Shown here: positions 51,708 through 60,322 of the stretch, piece by piece
How the letters are laid out: the number at the start of each line of letters is the position of its first letter
How positions within the stretch are numbered: position 1 is the stretch's first letter
NCBI RefSeq assembly: GCF_026008515.1
Contig: NZ_BQYM01000006.1
Location: 124,001 to 188,000, forward strand
From: Hoyosella levis
Lineage (GTDB): Bacteria; Actinomycetota; Actinomycetes; Mycobacteriales; Mycobacteriaceae
DNA length: 64,000 nt
Direction of reading: 5' to 3'
Translations under genes and position numbers: made by a program
The notes under the pieces: generated by a model
Seen by the model: only the letters and a program-made list of their open reading frames with translations
The model's database searches: none
What the model was told of the DNA's origin: nothing

Positions 51708-52517
51708 TCAGCGGGTGCTGCGGACCGCATCCATGATCGTCCCGGCGACAACGTCGGGGCGGGAGATGTGTATCGCGTGCGCGCCATCGACCTCCGTGAC
51801 CGTAGCGCCTGCCCGCTCGGCCATGACGCGCTGGGCGCGGGTGGGCACTGCCATGTCCTGCCTGGGGATCACATACCAGCTGGGCGTCGTCTGCCAGGCA
51901 GCGTGGGTGACGGGCTCGAGGTTCGCGGTGAGCGCGAATGATCGCTGGTTCTCGGCGAGCTCGCGTGCTTGCTGCTCGGGCAGGTCGGCGGCAAATGCCT
52001 CGCGGAACCGGTCCGGGTCGATGACGAGATCGATGTTGGCGCCGAGCAGGTTGGTGTCGTCGGAAACGACGCGGGGCTGCACGACGGGAGGCAGGAGCTT
52101 GCCCTCGGGGTATCGGAGCGGATCGATCGTGAGCTGCGCGGGCTCCCCGGGCGCCGGCGCGATGCCCGCCACGTAGACGAGTGCCTCGACGCTGGGATGG
52201 GTGGTGTTGGTGATGACAACTCCGCCGTAGGAGTGCCCGGCGAGCACGACGGGACCGTCGATGGTGTCGAGGACCGCATTGAGCGCGGCAGTGTCATGCG
52301 CCGGGCCTCGCAGGGGATTGTTGACCGCGACCGTGCGGTAGCCGGAATCGCGTAGTGCATCCTCCACGGCCGCCCAGCTGGTCTTGTCGGAGAAAGCTCC
52401 GTGGACGAGCACCACGGTCGGTGGTGCTTGCGCGGAACTGATGGCGGGGACGCCCGCGAGGGTCGCGATGGCGGCGAGGAACGCGATCAGGAGGCTCGTG
52501 GCGCGGCGTGCGATCAT
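51708..52517 (-). CDS. Secreted alpha/beta hydrolase
   Basis: A 269-residue alpha/beta-fold hydrolase with an N-terminal signal peptide (about 1-30, ending SSAQA). The mature protein starts PPTVVLVHGAFSDKTSW, giving the HG oxyanion motif. The nucleophile Ser is in GHSYGGVV, and the C-terminal EVDGAHAIHISRP stretch supplies the catalytic histidine. It resembles the esterase/EstC-like AB hydrolase-7 group of actinobacteria. GGGGAG precedes the ATG ending at 52517; an ATG five codons upstream is an alternative. The whole gene lies between two direct 86-bp palindromic repeats. Confidence 0.87.
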   Translation of the reverse strand: MIARRATSLLIAFLAAIATLAGVPAISSAQAPPTVVLVHGAFSDKTSWAAVEDALRDSGYRTVAVNNPLRGPAHDTAALNAVLDTIDGPVVLAGHSYGGVVITNTTHPSVEALVYVAGIAPAPGEPAQLTIDPLRYPEGKLLPPVVQPRVVSDDTNLLGANIDLVIDPDRFREAFAADLPEQQARELAENQRSFALTANLEPVTHAAWQTTPSWYVIPRQDMAVPTRAQRVMAERAGATVTEVDGAHAIHISRPDVVAGTIMDAVRSTR

Positions 52518-52612
52518 CGGGGTGCTCCCCATCCTCGAGAATGCTGTGACATGGTTCACAGTACCGGGGGTGGTGCGGCCGCGCATCCAATCGCTTGCGC
52601 CGTGGACGCCCT

Positions 52613-52698
52613 GTCCCCGCCACCGCAAACGCGATAGAAGCGGCGGAAATCCCAGGTCAGCTTCTATCGCGTTTGACGGTTTCCGGTGCTTTTGCCGC
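52613..52698 (+). repeat. Palindromic element copy C
   Basis: The 86-bp element is identical to copy B except for one base in the centre, in the same orientation and exactly 1080 bp downstream. Arms are at 52626-52641 and 52660-52675. It lies between the cbtA stop and the hydrolase start, so the hydrolase gene is bracketed by direct copies. Confidence 0.9.
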
Positions 52699-52751
52699 AC
52701 GCTGGCGCAGGAGCGCGCCCGCGCCACGAGCCACACCGCGCGCCCGCAGAA

Positions 52752-53537
52752 CTAGCCCAGTGCCATTCGACGCGCGGCCCGCTCGCTGAGCAGCGCGAAC
52801 GCTGCACCGAGAGCCAGCCACAATGTCCCCTGGACGAGCAGGGAGGCCATCCGGAAATCCCACAGCAGGCTCGCGGGGAAGTCGGCGCCCACCTCGTCGA
52901 CGCCGGGCAGCACGAGATAACCAGTGGCCACCACGGTGAGGAACGCCGCGATCGATGCCAGGGCGCGCAGCTCGCTCCCGGTCCGCGCTGGTACCCAGGA
53001 GCGGGCGAGGATTCCCGCGCCGATGGCAACAAGCCCCACGAGGACGATCCCGCACCACAGCAGCGTCCGCTCGGTGATCGTCGCTGGGTCACCCACGGCA
53101 GGAGGGTTGGCGGGGTACTTGAAGAACGGCACTGCCTCGAGCGCGAGCCAGCCGCATCCCGCGATGGCGAGCACGAGCGCCGGGCCGCTCAGGGTGACGC
53201 GGCGACGGGCATGGTGGGCGATCACGGCGACGATGGCACCAAGCGCCATGCCGACCAGCGTGGTGGTGAGGAACAGGCCGAGCTTCTGCCCAGCGCGGCT
53301 GATCAGGGCATCGTCGCCATGATCGTGGGTATGGCCGTCCCCGTGAGCAGCGGCCTCCTCGATGGCGATGGCCGCATCGATCAGCGGCTCGCCGAGGAGG
53401 AACCCCACCGCGCCCGCAGCGATCCCAGCGATCACGCCAGCAGCCAGCCCGCGGAGGACGAGGGAGCCGAGCGTTCCCTCGAGCGGGCGACTCGCTGGAG
53501 CAGCACCCTGGACGGTCGTTTGGCCGGTCAGTGGCAT
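52752..53537 (-). CDS. cbtA: CbtA-family cobalt transporter subunit
   Basis: A 261-residue predicted cobalt-transport protein with about five to six membrane helices and a His/Asp-rich loop (AAHGDGHTHDHGDDA) between the first two helices, suited to metal binding. It has the CbtA features LRGLAAGVIAG near the start and the PFFKYPANPPAVGD loop. Its ATG overlaps the end of cbtB by 10 bp. With cbtB and the upstream cobalamin riboswitch it forms a B12-repressed cobalt-uptake unit; transport direction is inferred from the family. Confidence 0.9.
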   Translation of the reverse strand: MPLTGQTTVQGAAPASRPLEGTLGSLVLRGLAAGVIAGIAAGAVGFLLGEPLIDAAIAIEEAAAHGDGHTHDHGDDALISRAGQKLGLFLTTTLVGMALGAIVAVIAHHARRRVTLSGPALVLAIAGCGWLALEAVPFFKYPANPPAVGDPATITERTLLWCGIVLVGLVAIGAGILARSWVPARTGSELRALASIAAFLTVVATGYLVLPGVDEVGADFPASLLWDFRMASLLVQGTLWLALGAAFALLSERAARRMALG

Positions 53538-53722
53538 GGCACGCCCATCAGGTGGCGGCCATCGTGCATCAGCTCGTGCATGAGCATCCCGGTGCCGGTG
53601 AGGGCACCTTGCTCGAAGGCAACGATGTAGAGCACGAGGGCGGCGCCAGCCATGATGGCGAGGGCGAGCAGCGCGGCGCGCACCGAATGGGCGCTGGCGC
53701 GGGGTGCGGACTGGATGGTCAT
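53528..53722 (-). CDS. cbtB: CbtB-family cobalt transporter small subunit
   Basis: A 64-residue single-span membrane protein. A short basic start, one helix (about 15-36) and a C-terminal histidine-rich tail MHELMHDGRHLMGVPCH form the CbtB signature thought to bind cobalt. AGGAGGA is just before the ATG. It is the first gene after the cobalamin riboswitch and overlaps cbtA by 10 bp, so both are made from one message. Confidence 0.92.
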   Translation of the reverse strand: MTIQSAPRASAHSVRAALLALAIMAGAALVLYIVAFEQGALTGTGMLMHELMHDGRHLMGVPCH

Positions 53723-53768
53723 GTGTTCCTCCTGGGATCGTCGCGTCCCAATTGCGGATGGTGACCGC

Positions 53769-53866
53769 CATTGCCGAGGTCTGGGCTCCCTCGCATGACC
53801 AGCGTGGCTGGCAGCGAGGTCACAGTGGCGCGACCGCCCCGGATTTGCACCGGGTTCCCGGCAATG
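53769..53866 (-). ncRNA. Cobalamin riboswitch
   Basis: On the minus strand the leader runs CATTGCCG GGAACCCGGTGCAAATCCGGGGCGGTCGCGCCACTG in segments, then GTGACC, GCCAGCC and CAGACC, and closes with CGGCAATG. P1 pairs 53859-53866 with 53769-53776 over 8 bp. The GGAACCCGGTG.AAATCCGGGGC and GCCACTG (B12-box type) motifs are the conserved cobalamin-binding core. It ends about 45 bp before the cbtB start, fitting control of translation or transcription of cbtBA by B12. Confidence 0.9.
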
Positions 53867-53889
53867 TCGATAGGTGTGCAGCTCGAATA

Positions 53890-55596
53890 CTAGCCGCACA
53901 CCGCCCCGTTGGATGCCGGGCCCACCAGCTTGGCGTACTTGGCGAGCACGCCACGCTCGTAGCGCGGCGGCAGCGGCGCCCAGCCTTCCTGCCGCCGGGC
54001 GAGCTCGGCCTCGTCGACCATCAGGTCGAGGTGACCGTTGGCCACGTCGAGGCGGATCTCGTCACCGTCCTGCACGAACGCGATCGGGCCAGCATCCACG
54101 GACTCGGGGGCGATGTGGCCCACGCAGAGCCCGGTGGTGCCCCCGGAGAACCGGCCATCGGTAATGAGCAGGACATCCTTGCCGAGCCCGGCGCCCTTGA
54201 TGGCACCGGTGATCGCGAGCATCTCCCGCATGCCGGGCCCGCCCTTGGGTCCCTCGTAGCGGATCACGACGACATCGCCGGCGGTGATCGTGCCGTCCTC
54301 GAGCGCGTCGAGGGCGGCACGCTCGCGCTCGAACACGCGCGCTGTCCCGACGAAGACGTCGGTATCGAACCCGGCGGACTTGACGACAGCGCCGCCCGGC
54401 GCGAGGGAGCCGTGGAGGATGGTGATGCCACCGGTGGGATGGATGGGCTTGCCGAGAGCGCGGAGCACCTTGCCATCCGGGTCTGGCGGACGGATCCCAG
54501 CGAGGTTCTCCGCCACGGTCTCGCCGGTGACGGTGAGGCAATCCCCGTGCAGCAGGCCCGCGTCGAGCAGGGCCTTCATCACGACGGGCACGCCGCCGAT
54601 CTTGTCGATATCAGTCATGACGTACTGGCCGAAGGGCTTCACGTCGGCGAGGTGGGGGACCTTGCGCCCGATGCGCGCGAAGTCGTCGAGGGTGAGCTCC
54701 ACCTGGGCCTCGTTGGCGATGGCGAGCAAGTGCAGCACGGCGTTGGTGGAGCCACCGAGCGCCATGACCACGGCGATGGAGTTCTCGAGCGCTTCCTTGG
54801 TGAGGATGTCCTTGGTGGTGATGCCGCGGCGCAGCATGTTCACCACCGCCTCGCCTGACTTGCGGGCGAAGCCATCCCGGCGCCGATCGGTCGCTGGCGG
54901 CGCGGCGCTGCCAGGCAGTGACATGCCCATCGCCTCGGCGGCGCTGGCCATGGTGTTGGCGGTGTACATGCCGCCGCAGGCGCCCTCGCCGGGGCAGATG
55001 GCCCGCTCGATGGCGTCGACGTCCTCGCGGCTCATCAGGCCGCGCGAGCAGGCGCCGACGGCCTCGAAGGCGTCGATGATCGTGACTTCCTTCTCCGTGC
55101 CGTCGGAGAGCTTCACCCAGCCTGGCAGGATCGACCCGGCATAGAGGAACACCGAGGCGAGCTCGAGGCGGGCAGCAGCCATCAGCATGCCCGGCAGCGA
55201 CTTATCGCACCCCGCGAGCAGCACCGAGCCATCGAGGCGTTCCGCGCTCATCACGGTCTCGACGCTATCGGCGATGATCTCGCGCGAGACCAGCGAGAAG
55301 TGCATTCCCTCGTGGCCCATGGAAATGCCGTCGGAGACGGAGATCGTGCCGAACTCCATCGGGTAGCCGCCCGCGGCATACACCCCGTCCTTGGAGGCCT
55401 TGGCGAGCCGGTCGAGGGAGAGGTTGCAGGGGGTGATCTCGTTCCATGACGAGGCCACGCCGATCTGCGGCTTGGTGAAGTCCTCGTCGGACATGCCGAT
55501 GGCGCGGAGCATGCCGCGCGCGGCGGAACGCTCCAGCCCGTCGGTCACGTCGCGGCTGCGCGGCTTGATGTCGACCTCGTCGTTGTTCGTCGTCAT
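53890..55596 (-). CDS. ilvD: Dihydroxy-acid dehydratase
   Basis: A 568-residue enzyme of branched-chain amino-acid synthesis (2,3-dihydroxy-acid to 2-keto acid). The iron-sulfur cysteines are C57 (TPCNL), C130 (AGCDKSLPG) and C207 ([11 protein letters not shown]), the triad used by IlvD/EDD dehydratases. The C-terminal [12 protein letters not shown] and DGRFSGGT segments are typical. GAGGAG lies before the ATG at 55596; a longer in-frame start is not supported. The cobalamin riboswitch and cbtBA follow on the same strand, but the riboswitch probably marks a new control point. Confidence 0.96.
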   Translation of the reverse strand: MTTNNDEVDIKPRSRDVTDGLERSAARGMLRAIGMSDEDFTKPQIGVASSWNEITPCNLSLDRLAKASKDGVYAAGGYPMEFGTISVSDGISMGHEGMHFSLVSREIIADSVETVMSAERLDGSVLLAGCDKSLPGMLMAAARLELASVFLYAGSILPGWVKLSDGTEKEVTIIDAFEAVGACSRGLMSREDVDAIERAICPGEGACGGMYTANTMASAAEAMGMSLPGSAAPPATDRRRDGFARKSGEAVVNMLRRGITTKDILTKEALENSIAVVMALGGSTNAVLHLLAIANEAQVELTLDDFARIGRKVPHLADVKPFGQYVMTDIDKIGGVPVVMKALLDAGLLHGDCLTVTGETVAENLAGIRPPDPDGKVLRALGKPIHPTGGITILHGSLAPGGAVVKSAGFDTDVFVGTARVFERERAALDALEDGTITAGDVVVIRYEGPKGGPGMREMLAITGAIKGAGLGKDVLLITDGRFSGGTTGLCVGHIAPESVDAGPIAFVQDGDEIRLDVANGHLDLMVDEAELARRQEGWAPLPPRYERGVLAKYAKLVGPASNGAVCG

Positions 55597-55650
55597 CGGT
55601 ACTCCTCGGCGGTGCTCGTGCGGGGTCACTATCCGCTGCCCATTGTTCTC

Positions 55651-55691
55651 CCCACGGATGTGGCACATGCAACAGGGGCCACATCCGTGGG
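55651..55691. terminator. 14-bp perfect hairpin between SDR and ilvD
   Basis: CCCACGGATGTGGC (55651-55664) pairs with GCCACATCCGTGGG (55678-55691). It is 46 bp after the SDR stop and 55 bp before ilvD, both on the minus strand. It may end the SDR transcript or act in the ilvD leader. There is no T-run. Confidence 0.5.
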
Positions 55692-55736
55692 TCGGAGCGG
55701 CAGTAGTCCAGTGCTGGACCGGTGTTGGGTCTACGG

Positions 55737-56501
55737 CTAGCGCGGTGCCATGCGCAGCGCGCCATCCATGCGGATGGTCTCGCCGTTGAGGTAGTCGTGC
55801 TCGATGATCATCCGCGCGAGCTGGGCGAACTCGGCGGGCTGGGCGAGCCGCTTGGGGAATGGCACGCCCTCGCTGAGGCCGAGCCGGTACTCCTCGGTGA
55901 CCCCGGCGAGCATGGGGGTATCGACGATGCCCGGAGCGATGGTGTTGACCCGGATGCCGAACTGGGCGAGGTCGCGCGCGGCCGGCACGGTCATGCCATG
56001 CACGCCGCCCTTCGAGGCGCTGTAGGCGATCTGGCCGACCTGACCCTCGAATGCCGCGACCGAGGCGGTGTTGATGATGGCTCCACGCTGCCCGTGCTCG
56101 TCCACCGGCTCGGTCTTCGCGATCGCCTCGGCCGCGAGGCGCATCACGTTGAAGGTGCCGAGCAGGTTCACGGTGATCACGGTGCGGAACAGCTCGAGAT
56201 CGTGCGGTCCATGCTTGGACAGGATGCGCCCGGCCCAGCCGACGCCGGCGCAGTTGACCGCGATGCGCAGCGGCTCGCTGCCCGCCTCGACCTGCTCGAT
56301 CGCAGCCTTGACCTCGGCATCGCTGGTGACATCGGTCGCGATGAGCGTGATGCCCGCGGGGGCGGGGCCGGCGCGATCGATCGAGCTCGCGAGATCGAGG
56401 CCGTAGACCGTGGCGCCCGATTCGACGAGGGCGGCCGCGGTGGCGGCGCCGAGGCCTGATGCCGCGCCAGTGACGATGGCGGCGCTTCCGGAGATGTTCA
56501 C
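55737..56501 (-). CDS. Short-chain dehydrogenase, 3-hydroxyacyl-CoA dehydrogenase type-2-like
   Basis: A 254-residue classical SDR. The cofactor motif TGAASGLG is at 11-18, and the NCAG turn is present at about 83-86. Catalytic S147, Y160 and K164 are in [22 protein letters not shown]. This catalytic stretch and the ending [12 protein letters not shown] match the HSD17B10-like/3-hydroxy-2-methylacyl-CoA dehydrogenase group used in isoleucine and fatty-acid breakdown. GTG at 56501 with AGGAAGGA upstream. The substrate is inferred from the family. Confidence 0.88.
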   Translation of the reverse strand: MNISGSAAIVTGAASGLGAATAAALVESGATVYGLDLASSIDRAGPAPAGITLIATDVTSDAEVKAAIEQVEAGSEPLRIAVNCAGVGWAGRILSKHGPHDLELFRTVITVNLLGTFNVMRLAAEAIAKTEPVDEHGQRGAIINTASVAAFEGQVGQIAYSASKGGVHGMTVPAARDLAQFGIRVNTIAPGIVDTPMLAGVTEEYRLGLSEGVPFPKRLAQPAEFAQLARMIIEHDYLNGETIRMDGALRMAPR

Positions 56502-56580
56502 GAGGAGGTCCTTCCTGGCAGGGGAGCAGCCACGATTGCGTGACACGCTGTCTCTGGAAAAGCGTAGCGCGCGGCTGGTC

Positions 56581-57105
56581 CTAGGCCGCGAGCAGCATCG
56601 CGAGCACTGCGGTGTCAGGGTCGGCATTGAGGTCGATCCCGATCTTGTTGATCATGCTCGTCACTGTTCCCTCCATGTCTGCCTCGACCCACGACGCGCG
56701 ATGGTCGAGCCCGAGGTCCGGGATTCCTGGCAGGAGCAGGCATCCGGACGCGGCGGCCGCGCACTCCGGCAAGCTCGGGCGGGTCTCGGAGGGTGGGTGC
56801 AGCATGAGCAGCGCGGGGGGTTGCTCGGCGGCGAAGGCGCCGGGGCGAACGGCATGCTCGCCCAGCACCGGTCCCACCGCGATCAGTAGTCCCACGGCGT
56901 TGGGGACCAGGCTCTCCGGGCGATCTTCCCGCGCTCCGAATACCATGGTCGTGGGCAGCAGCCCGGGTAGTGACGCGATGCGCACGGCGTGGATGAGCAA
57001 CTGGGACCACTCCTTGGTGCTCTCGGGCCAGCGGCCGCTCAGCAGGAATCCGCGCAGCGTGCCATTCTGCTCGAACGGAGACATCTCGACCGATCCTGGG
57101 AACAC
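56581..57105 (-). CDS. Conserved-looking hypothetical protein
   Basis: A 174-residue protein I do not recognise. AGGAGGT precedes the GTG at 57105 by 6 bp, a strong start. The sequence is soluble-looking and mixed alpha/beta. Features are SPFEQNGTLRGFLLSGRWPESTKEWSQLL-like text near the start, a central VPNAVGLLIAVGPVLGEHAV hydrophobic strand region, and a final GIDLNADPDTAVLAMLLAA. No signal peptide or membrane helix is clear. Start context and codon use suggest a real gene upstream of the SDR on the same strand. Confidence 0.65.
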   Translation of the reverse strand: MFPGSVEMSPFEQNGTLRGFLLSGRWPESTKEWSQLLIHAVRIASLPGLLPTTMVFGAREDRPESLVPNAVGLLIAVGPVLGEHAVRPGAFAAEQPPALLMLHPPSETRPSLPECAAAASGCLLLPGIPDLGLDHRASWVEADMEGTVTSMINKIGIDLNADPDTAVLAMLLAA

Positions 57106-57215
57106 GGCTCCACCTCCTGCCTGCGCCAGTAGCGCGGAACCGTGGTTGGCGCGCGCCCTGTGCTAGGACTATGAGCAATTATCCCGCTGGCACACAAGAT
57201 TGGTCGAGTGCCAGT

Positions 57216-57242
57216 GAGTTCGGCTGAGTTCGTCCGAGTTCG
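57216..57242. repeat. Three helically phased GAGTTCG repeats upstream of mgtE
   Basis: GAGTTCG occurs at 57216-57222, 57226-57232 and 57236-57242, exactly 10 bp apart, about 110 bp before the mgtE start. One-helical-turn phasing suggests a cooperative protein-binding site. The regulator is unknown. No M-box riboswitch was recognised in the same leader. Confidence 0.5.
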
Positions 57243-57349
57243 TCGCCAGTACATGCGGTGGACACGTGCTGGTGCGACAGTGTGAATAATCGTCTGGGGC
57301 GCTGGACCCGGAAGCCATCCAGTCCTGGAACCGTGGAGAGGGGAGTCGT

Positions 57350-58717
57350 GTGATCGCTGAGGATCTCGACACGGCCATCAATGAGTGGCCTGATCGGCTG
57401 CGCGAGGGCCAGCTCGCTACGGTGGGGCGCGAGGCGTCAGAGCTGCCGCTGCCCGACCTCGTGTGGGTGCTCGAGCGGTTGCGCGTGCAGGACAGGGCGA
57501 TCGTGTTCCGGCTGCTGCCCAAGGGGCTCGCGCACGAGGCGTTCGAGCGATTCGACGAGGGCCTGCGCGCCGAGTTGTTCACCAGCCTCCGTGATGACCA
57601 GGTGATCACGTTGTTCGGGGATCTCGATCCCGATGATCGCGTGCGCTTGATCGACGAGCTGCCAGCGAATGTCGCGCGCAAGCTGATGCAGGGGTTGTCC
57701 AAGCACGAGCGCGAGCTGACCGCGCCGATCCTTGGCTATGACCGGGGCTCGATCGGCCGCTGGATGAGCACCGAGTACGTGCGCGTCCTCGATACCCAGA
57801 CCGTGCTCGAGGCGCTGACGCAGATCCGCCACCGCGGGCGCGACGCCGAGACCATCTACACGGTTCCGGTCACGGACTCGACGAAGCAGCTCGTGGGCGT
57901 GGTGAGCCTGCGCGAGCTGATGCTCGCCGACTCGGGCCGCGCGGTGGGGCAGATCATGAACGAGCCGATCAGCGTGGCTGCCTCGGAGGATGCCGAGACC
58001 GCGGCCCGCCGTTGCCTCGATGCGCAGGTCCTTGCCCTGCCGGTGGTCGACAAGGAGGATCGCATCGTGGGCATCCTCACCGTGGATGACGCGGTGCAGA
58101 TCATCTCCCAGGCCGAGGAGGAGGATGCGGCGCGCGCGGGCGCGGCAGAGCCGCTTGGCCGCCCCTACCTCTCGACGCCCGTGCGGACCCTCGTGCGGTC
58201 CCGGGTCGTGTGGCTGCTCCTGCTCGCCGTCTCGGCAGTGGCGACGGTGGGTGTCCTCGACCATTTCGAGGGCGATCTCTCCCAGGCAGTGACCCTGGCC
58301 GTCTTCATCCCGCTCATCATCGGTACGGGCGGCAACACTGGCTCGCAGGCGGCGGTGACGATCACGCGCGCCGTGGCGGTGGGCGATGTGCGGCCGCGCG
58401 ATGTGGGCATCGTGCTGCTGCGCGAGATCCGCACGGGTGCCGCCCTCGGTGCTCTGCTGGGAACGCTGGCTTTCGTGGCGATCGCCCTGGTCGCGTTGTT
58501 CTTCGAGGGCTACAACCTGGATATCGGGCTGGTGGTGGCCCTGTCGATGCTGGCTATCTGCACGCTCGCCGCCTCGGTGGGCGGGGTGATCCCGTTGTTC
58601 GCCAAGGCAGTGAAGATCGACCCGGCGGTGATGTCCACGCCGTTCATCTCGACGTTCGTCGATGCGACGGGCCTGATCCTGTACTTCGTGATCGCGAAGC
58701 TCGTGCTTGGGCTCTAG
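57350..58717 (+). CDS. mgtE: Magnesium transporter MgtE
   Basis: A 455-residue Mg2+ channel/transporter. The N-terminal superhelical MgtE_N domain (about 1-125) is followed by two CBS domains (about 130-255) that sense Mg2+. A five-helix membrane domain (about 277-455) follows. The pore signature is visible: IGTGGNTGSQAAVTITRA and, near the end, FVDATGLILYF. GTG start with GGAGAGGGGAG upstream. It is convergent with sodA across a strong hairpin. Confidence 0.93.
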   Translation: MIAEDLDTAINEWPDRLREGQLATVGREASELPLPDLVWVLERLRVQDRAIVFRLLPKGLAHEAFERFDEGLRAELFTSLRDDQVITLFGDLDPDDRVRLIDELPANVARKLMQGLSKHERELTAPILGYDRGSIGRWMSTEYVRVLDTQTVLEALTQIRHRGRDAETIYTVPVTDSTKQLVGVVSLRELMLADSGRAVGQIMNEPISVAASEDAETAARRCLDAQVLALPVVDKEDRIVGILTVDDAVQIISQAEEEDAARAGAAEPLGRPYLSTPVRTLVRSRVVWLLLLAVSAVATVGVLDHFEGDLSQAVTLAVFIPLIIGTGGNTGSQAAVTITRAVAVGDVRPRDVGIVLLREIRTGAALGALLGTLAFVAIALVALFFEGYNLDIGLVVALSMLAICTLAASVGGVIPLFAKAVKIDPAVMSTPFISTFVDATGLILYFVIAKLVLGL

Positions 58718-58731
58718 CGGAAAGCACCAAT

Positions 58732-58775
58732 GAAAGCACCCCTGCCGCAGGGAGACCTGGGGCAGGGGTGCTTTC
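58732..58775. terminator. Bidirectional terminator between mgtE and sodA
   Basis: GAAAGCACCCCTGCC (58732-58746) pairs with GGCAGGGGTGCTTTC (58761-58775), extended inward by CAGG/CCTG. It lies between the two convergent stops. The TTTC side gives a short T-rich tail in both directions. Confidence 0.85.
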
Positions 58776-58794
58776 TGTTGCTGCGGAGCTGTTG

Positions 58795-59418
58795 CTAGAC
58801 GATCAGCCCGCTGGTCTGGGTGCGCGCGCGGTCGAAGCGGGCAGCGACGTCGTCCCAGTTGACGACGTTCCAGAAGGCGTTGACGTAATCGCCCTTGACG
58901 TTCTTGTACTGCAGGTAGAAGGCGTGCTCCCACATATCAAGCATGAGCAGCGGGGTGAGCCCGATCGGGATGTTGCCCTGCTGGTCATAGAGCTGCACGA
59001 TGACCGGGCGAGCGCCGATGGAGTCCCAGGCGAGGATGGACCAGCCCGAGCCCTGGATGGCGTTCGCATTGGCGTTGAAGTGCGCGCGGAACTTGTCGAA
59101 CGAGCCGAAGTGCTCGTCGATGGCGGCGGCGAGGTCACCGGTCGGCTTGTCGCCACCGTTGGGGGAGAGGTTGTTCCAGAACACCGAGTGGTTGGTGTGG
59201 CCACCGAGGTGGAACGCGAGGTTCTTCTCATGGAGGTTGACCACGGCGGCGATGGTGTCGTTGTCGCGAGCCTCGGCGAGCTTGTCGAGCGCGGTGTTGG
59301 CGCCGGTCACGTATGTCTGATGGTGCTTGGAGTGGTGCAGCTCCATGATCTGGCCCGAGATGTGGGGCTCGAGAGCGGAGTAATCGTAGGGCAGATCGGG
59401 AAGTGTATATACAGCCAC
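58795..59418 (-). CDS. sodA: Superoxide dismutase, Fe/Mn family
   Basis: A 207-residue Fe/Mn superoxide dismutase. Metal ligands are H28, H77, D161 and H165 (DMWEHAFY), with outer-sphere Y36. The start [30 protein letters not shown] resembles mycobacterial SodA. The second-sphere residue at 146 is Gln (YDQQGN), where M. tuberculosis iron SOD has His145. Gln here is characteristic of manganese enzymes. GTG at 59418 with GAAAGGA. No signal peptide is visible. Confidence 0.95.
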   Translation of the reverse strand: MAVYTLPDLPYDYSALEPHISGQIMELHHSKHHQTYVTGANTALDKLAEARDNDTIAAVVNLHEKNLAFHLGGHTNHSVFWNNLSPNGGDKPTGDLAAAIDEHFGSFDKFRAHFNANANAIQGSGWSILAWDSIGARPVIVQLYDQQGNIPIGLTPLLMLDMWEHAFYLQYKNVKGDYVNAFWNVVNWDDVAARFDRARTQTSGLIV

Positions 59419-59656
59419 GAGCATCCTTTCCTGAGCGAGCGCGGGAGCGCCTGTGGGTGCCTCCGGCCCGGCTGCGGATTTTGTTCTCACTACAGCCCCA
59501 ACTCTTGTGCATCGGGACACATTCCGCAACAACTTCGCGCTCGGCGAATTCCCGGGCTACCTAATTCGACTCGCCGAAGAAATAGTTCAATGGCACCGAA
59601 TTCCGGGGTCGTGCGCTTGGATGCCGGGGATTCCTGGGGCGCGTAGCATTTTCACC

Positions 59657-60319
59657 ATGACATGGTTCGACGAGCTCACTGGCCGACGCAGGACCACCAT
59701 GATCACGCCCGAGCAGGCCCTGCCCGGGCGTGACACCCCGATCAGGATCTCCGGGATCCACGCGGTGAACAAGCACCGCATGACGCCTCCCTTCCCTTCT
59801 GGCATGGACACCCTGGTGGTGGGGGAGGGCTGCTTCTGGGGCGCCGAGCGTGGGTTCTGGCAAACCCCCGGCGTGTACTCCACGGCCGTGGGCTACGCGG
59901 GCGGCTACACCCGGAATCCCACCTACGAGGAGGTGTGCACCGGGATGACAGGGCACACCGAGGCGGTGCTCGTGGTCTTCGATCCCGCGGTCCTGGACCT
60001 CGAGGACCTGCTCGCCGGGTTCTGGGAGTCCCACGATCCCACCCAGGGAATGCGACAGGGCAACGATGTCGGCACGCAGTACCGGTCGGCCATCTACACG
60101 ATCGGCGAGCGCCAGCATGACGCTGCCACGGCATCCGCGAGCCGCTACCAGAAGGCCCTCGATGCCGCGGGGCACGGAACGATCACCACCGAGATCGCGC
60201 CGCTCGGCACCTTCTACTACGCCGAGGAGTACCACCAGCAGTACTTGCACAAGAATCCGAACGGCTACTGCGGGCTGGGCGGCACGGGCGTGAGCTGCCC
60301 GGTCGGGCTGGGCGCTTGA
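59657..60319 (+). CDS. msrA: Peptide methionine-S-sulfoxide reductase MsrA
   Basis: A 220-residue repair enzyme reducing methionine-S-sulfoxide. The catalytic Cys59 is in [10 protein letters not shown], and the conserved [11 protein letters not shown] and [11 protein letters not shown] segments follow. C-terminal recycling cysteines occur in YCGLGG and SCPVG. The protein carries about 45 residues before the core domain. The ATG at 59657 is favoured over a longer in-frame extension. It is divergent from sodA, a sensible pairing of oxidative-stress genes, and converges with the DUF4429 gene 3 bp away. Confidence 0.94.
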   Translation: MTWFDELTGRRRTTMITPEQALPGRDTPIRISGIHAVNKHRMTPPFPSGMDTLVVGEGCFWGAERGFWQTPGVYSTAVGYAGGYTRNPTYEEVCTGMTGHTEAVLVVFDPAVLDLEDLLAGFWESHDPTQGMRQGNDVGTQYRSAIYTIGERQHDAATASASRYQKALDAAGHGTITTEIAPLGTFYYAEEYHQQYLHKNPNGYCGLGGTGVSCPVGLGA

Positions 60320-60322
60320 TCA

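Noticed and set aside
51533-52698. CRISPR array
   Set aside because: Only two direct copies 1080 bp apart with a gene between; each copy is itself a palindrome, and no Cas genes are near apart from a Cas4-like cysteine pattern in an unrelated nuclease family.
57106-57349. M-box magnesium riboswitch upstream of mgtE
   Set aside because: None of the conserved M-box leader motifs could be found; only phased GAGTTCG repeats stand out.
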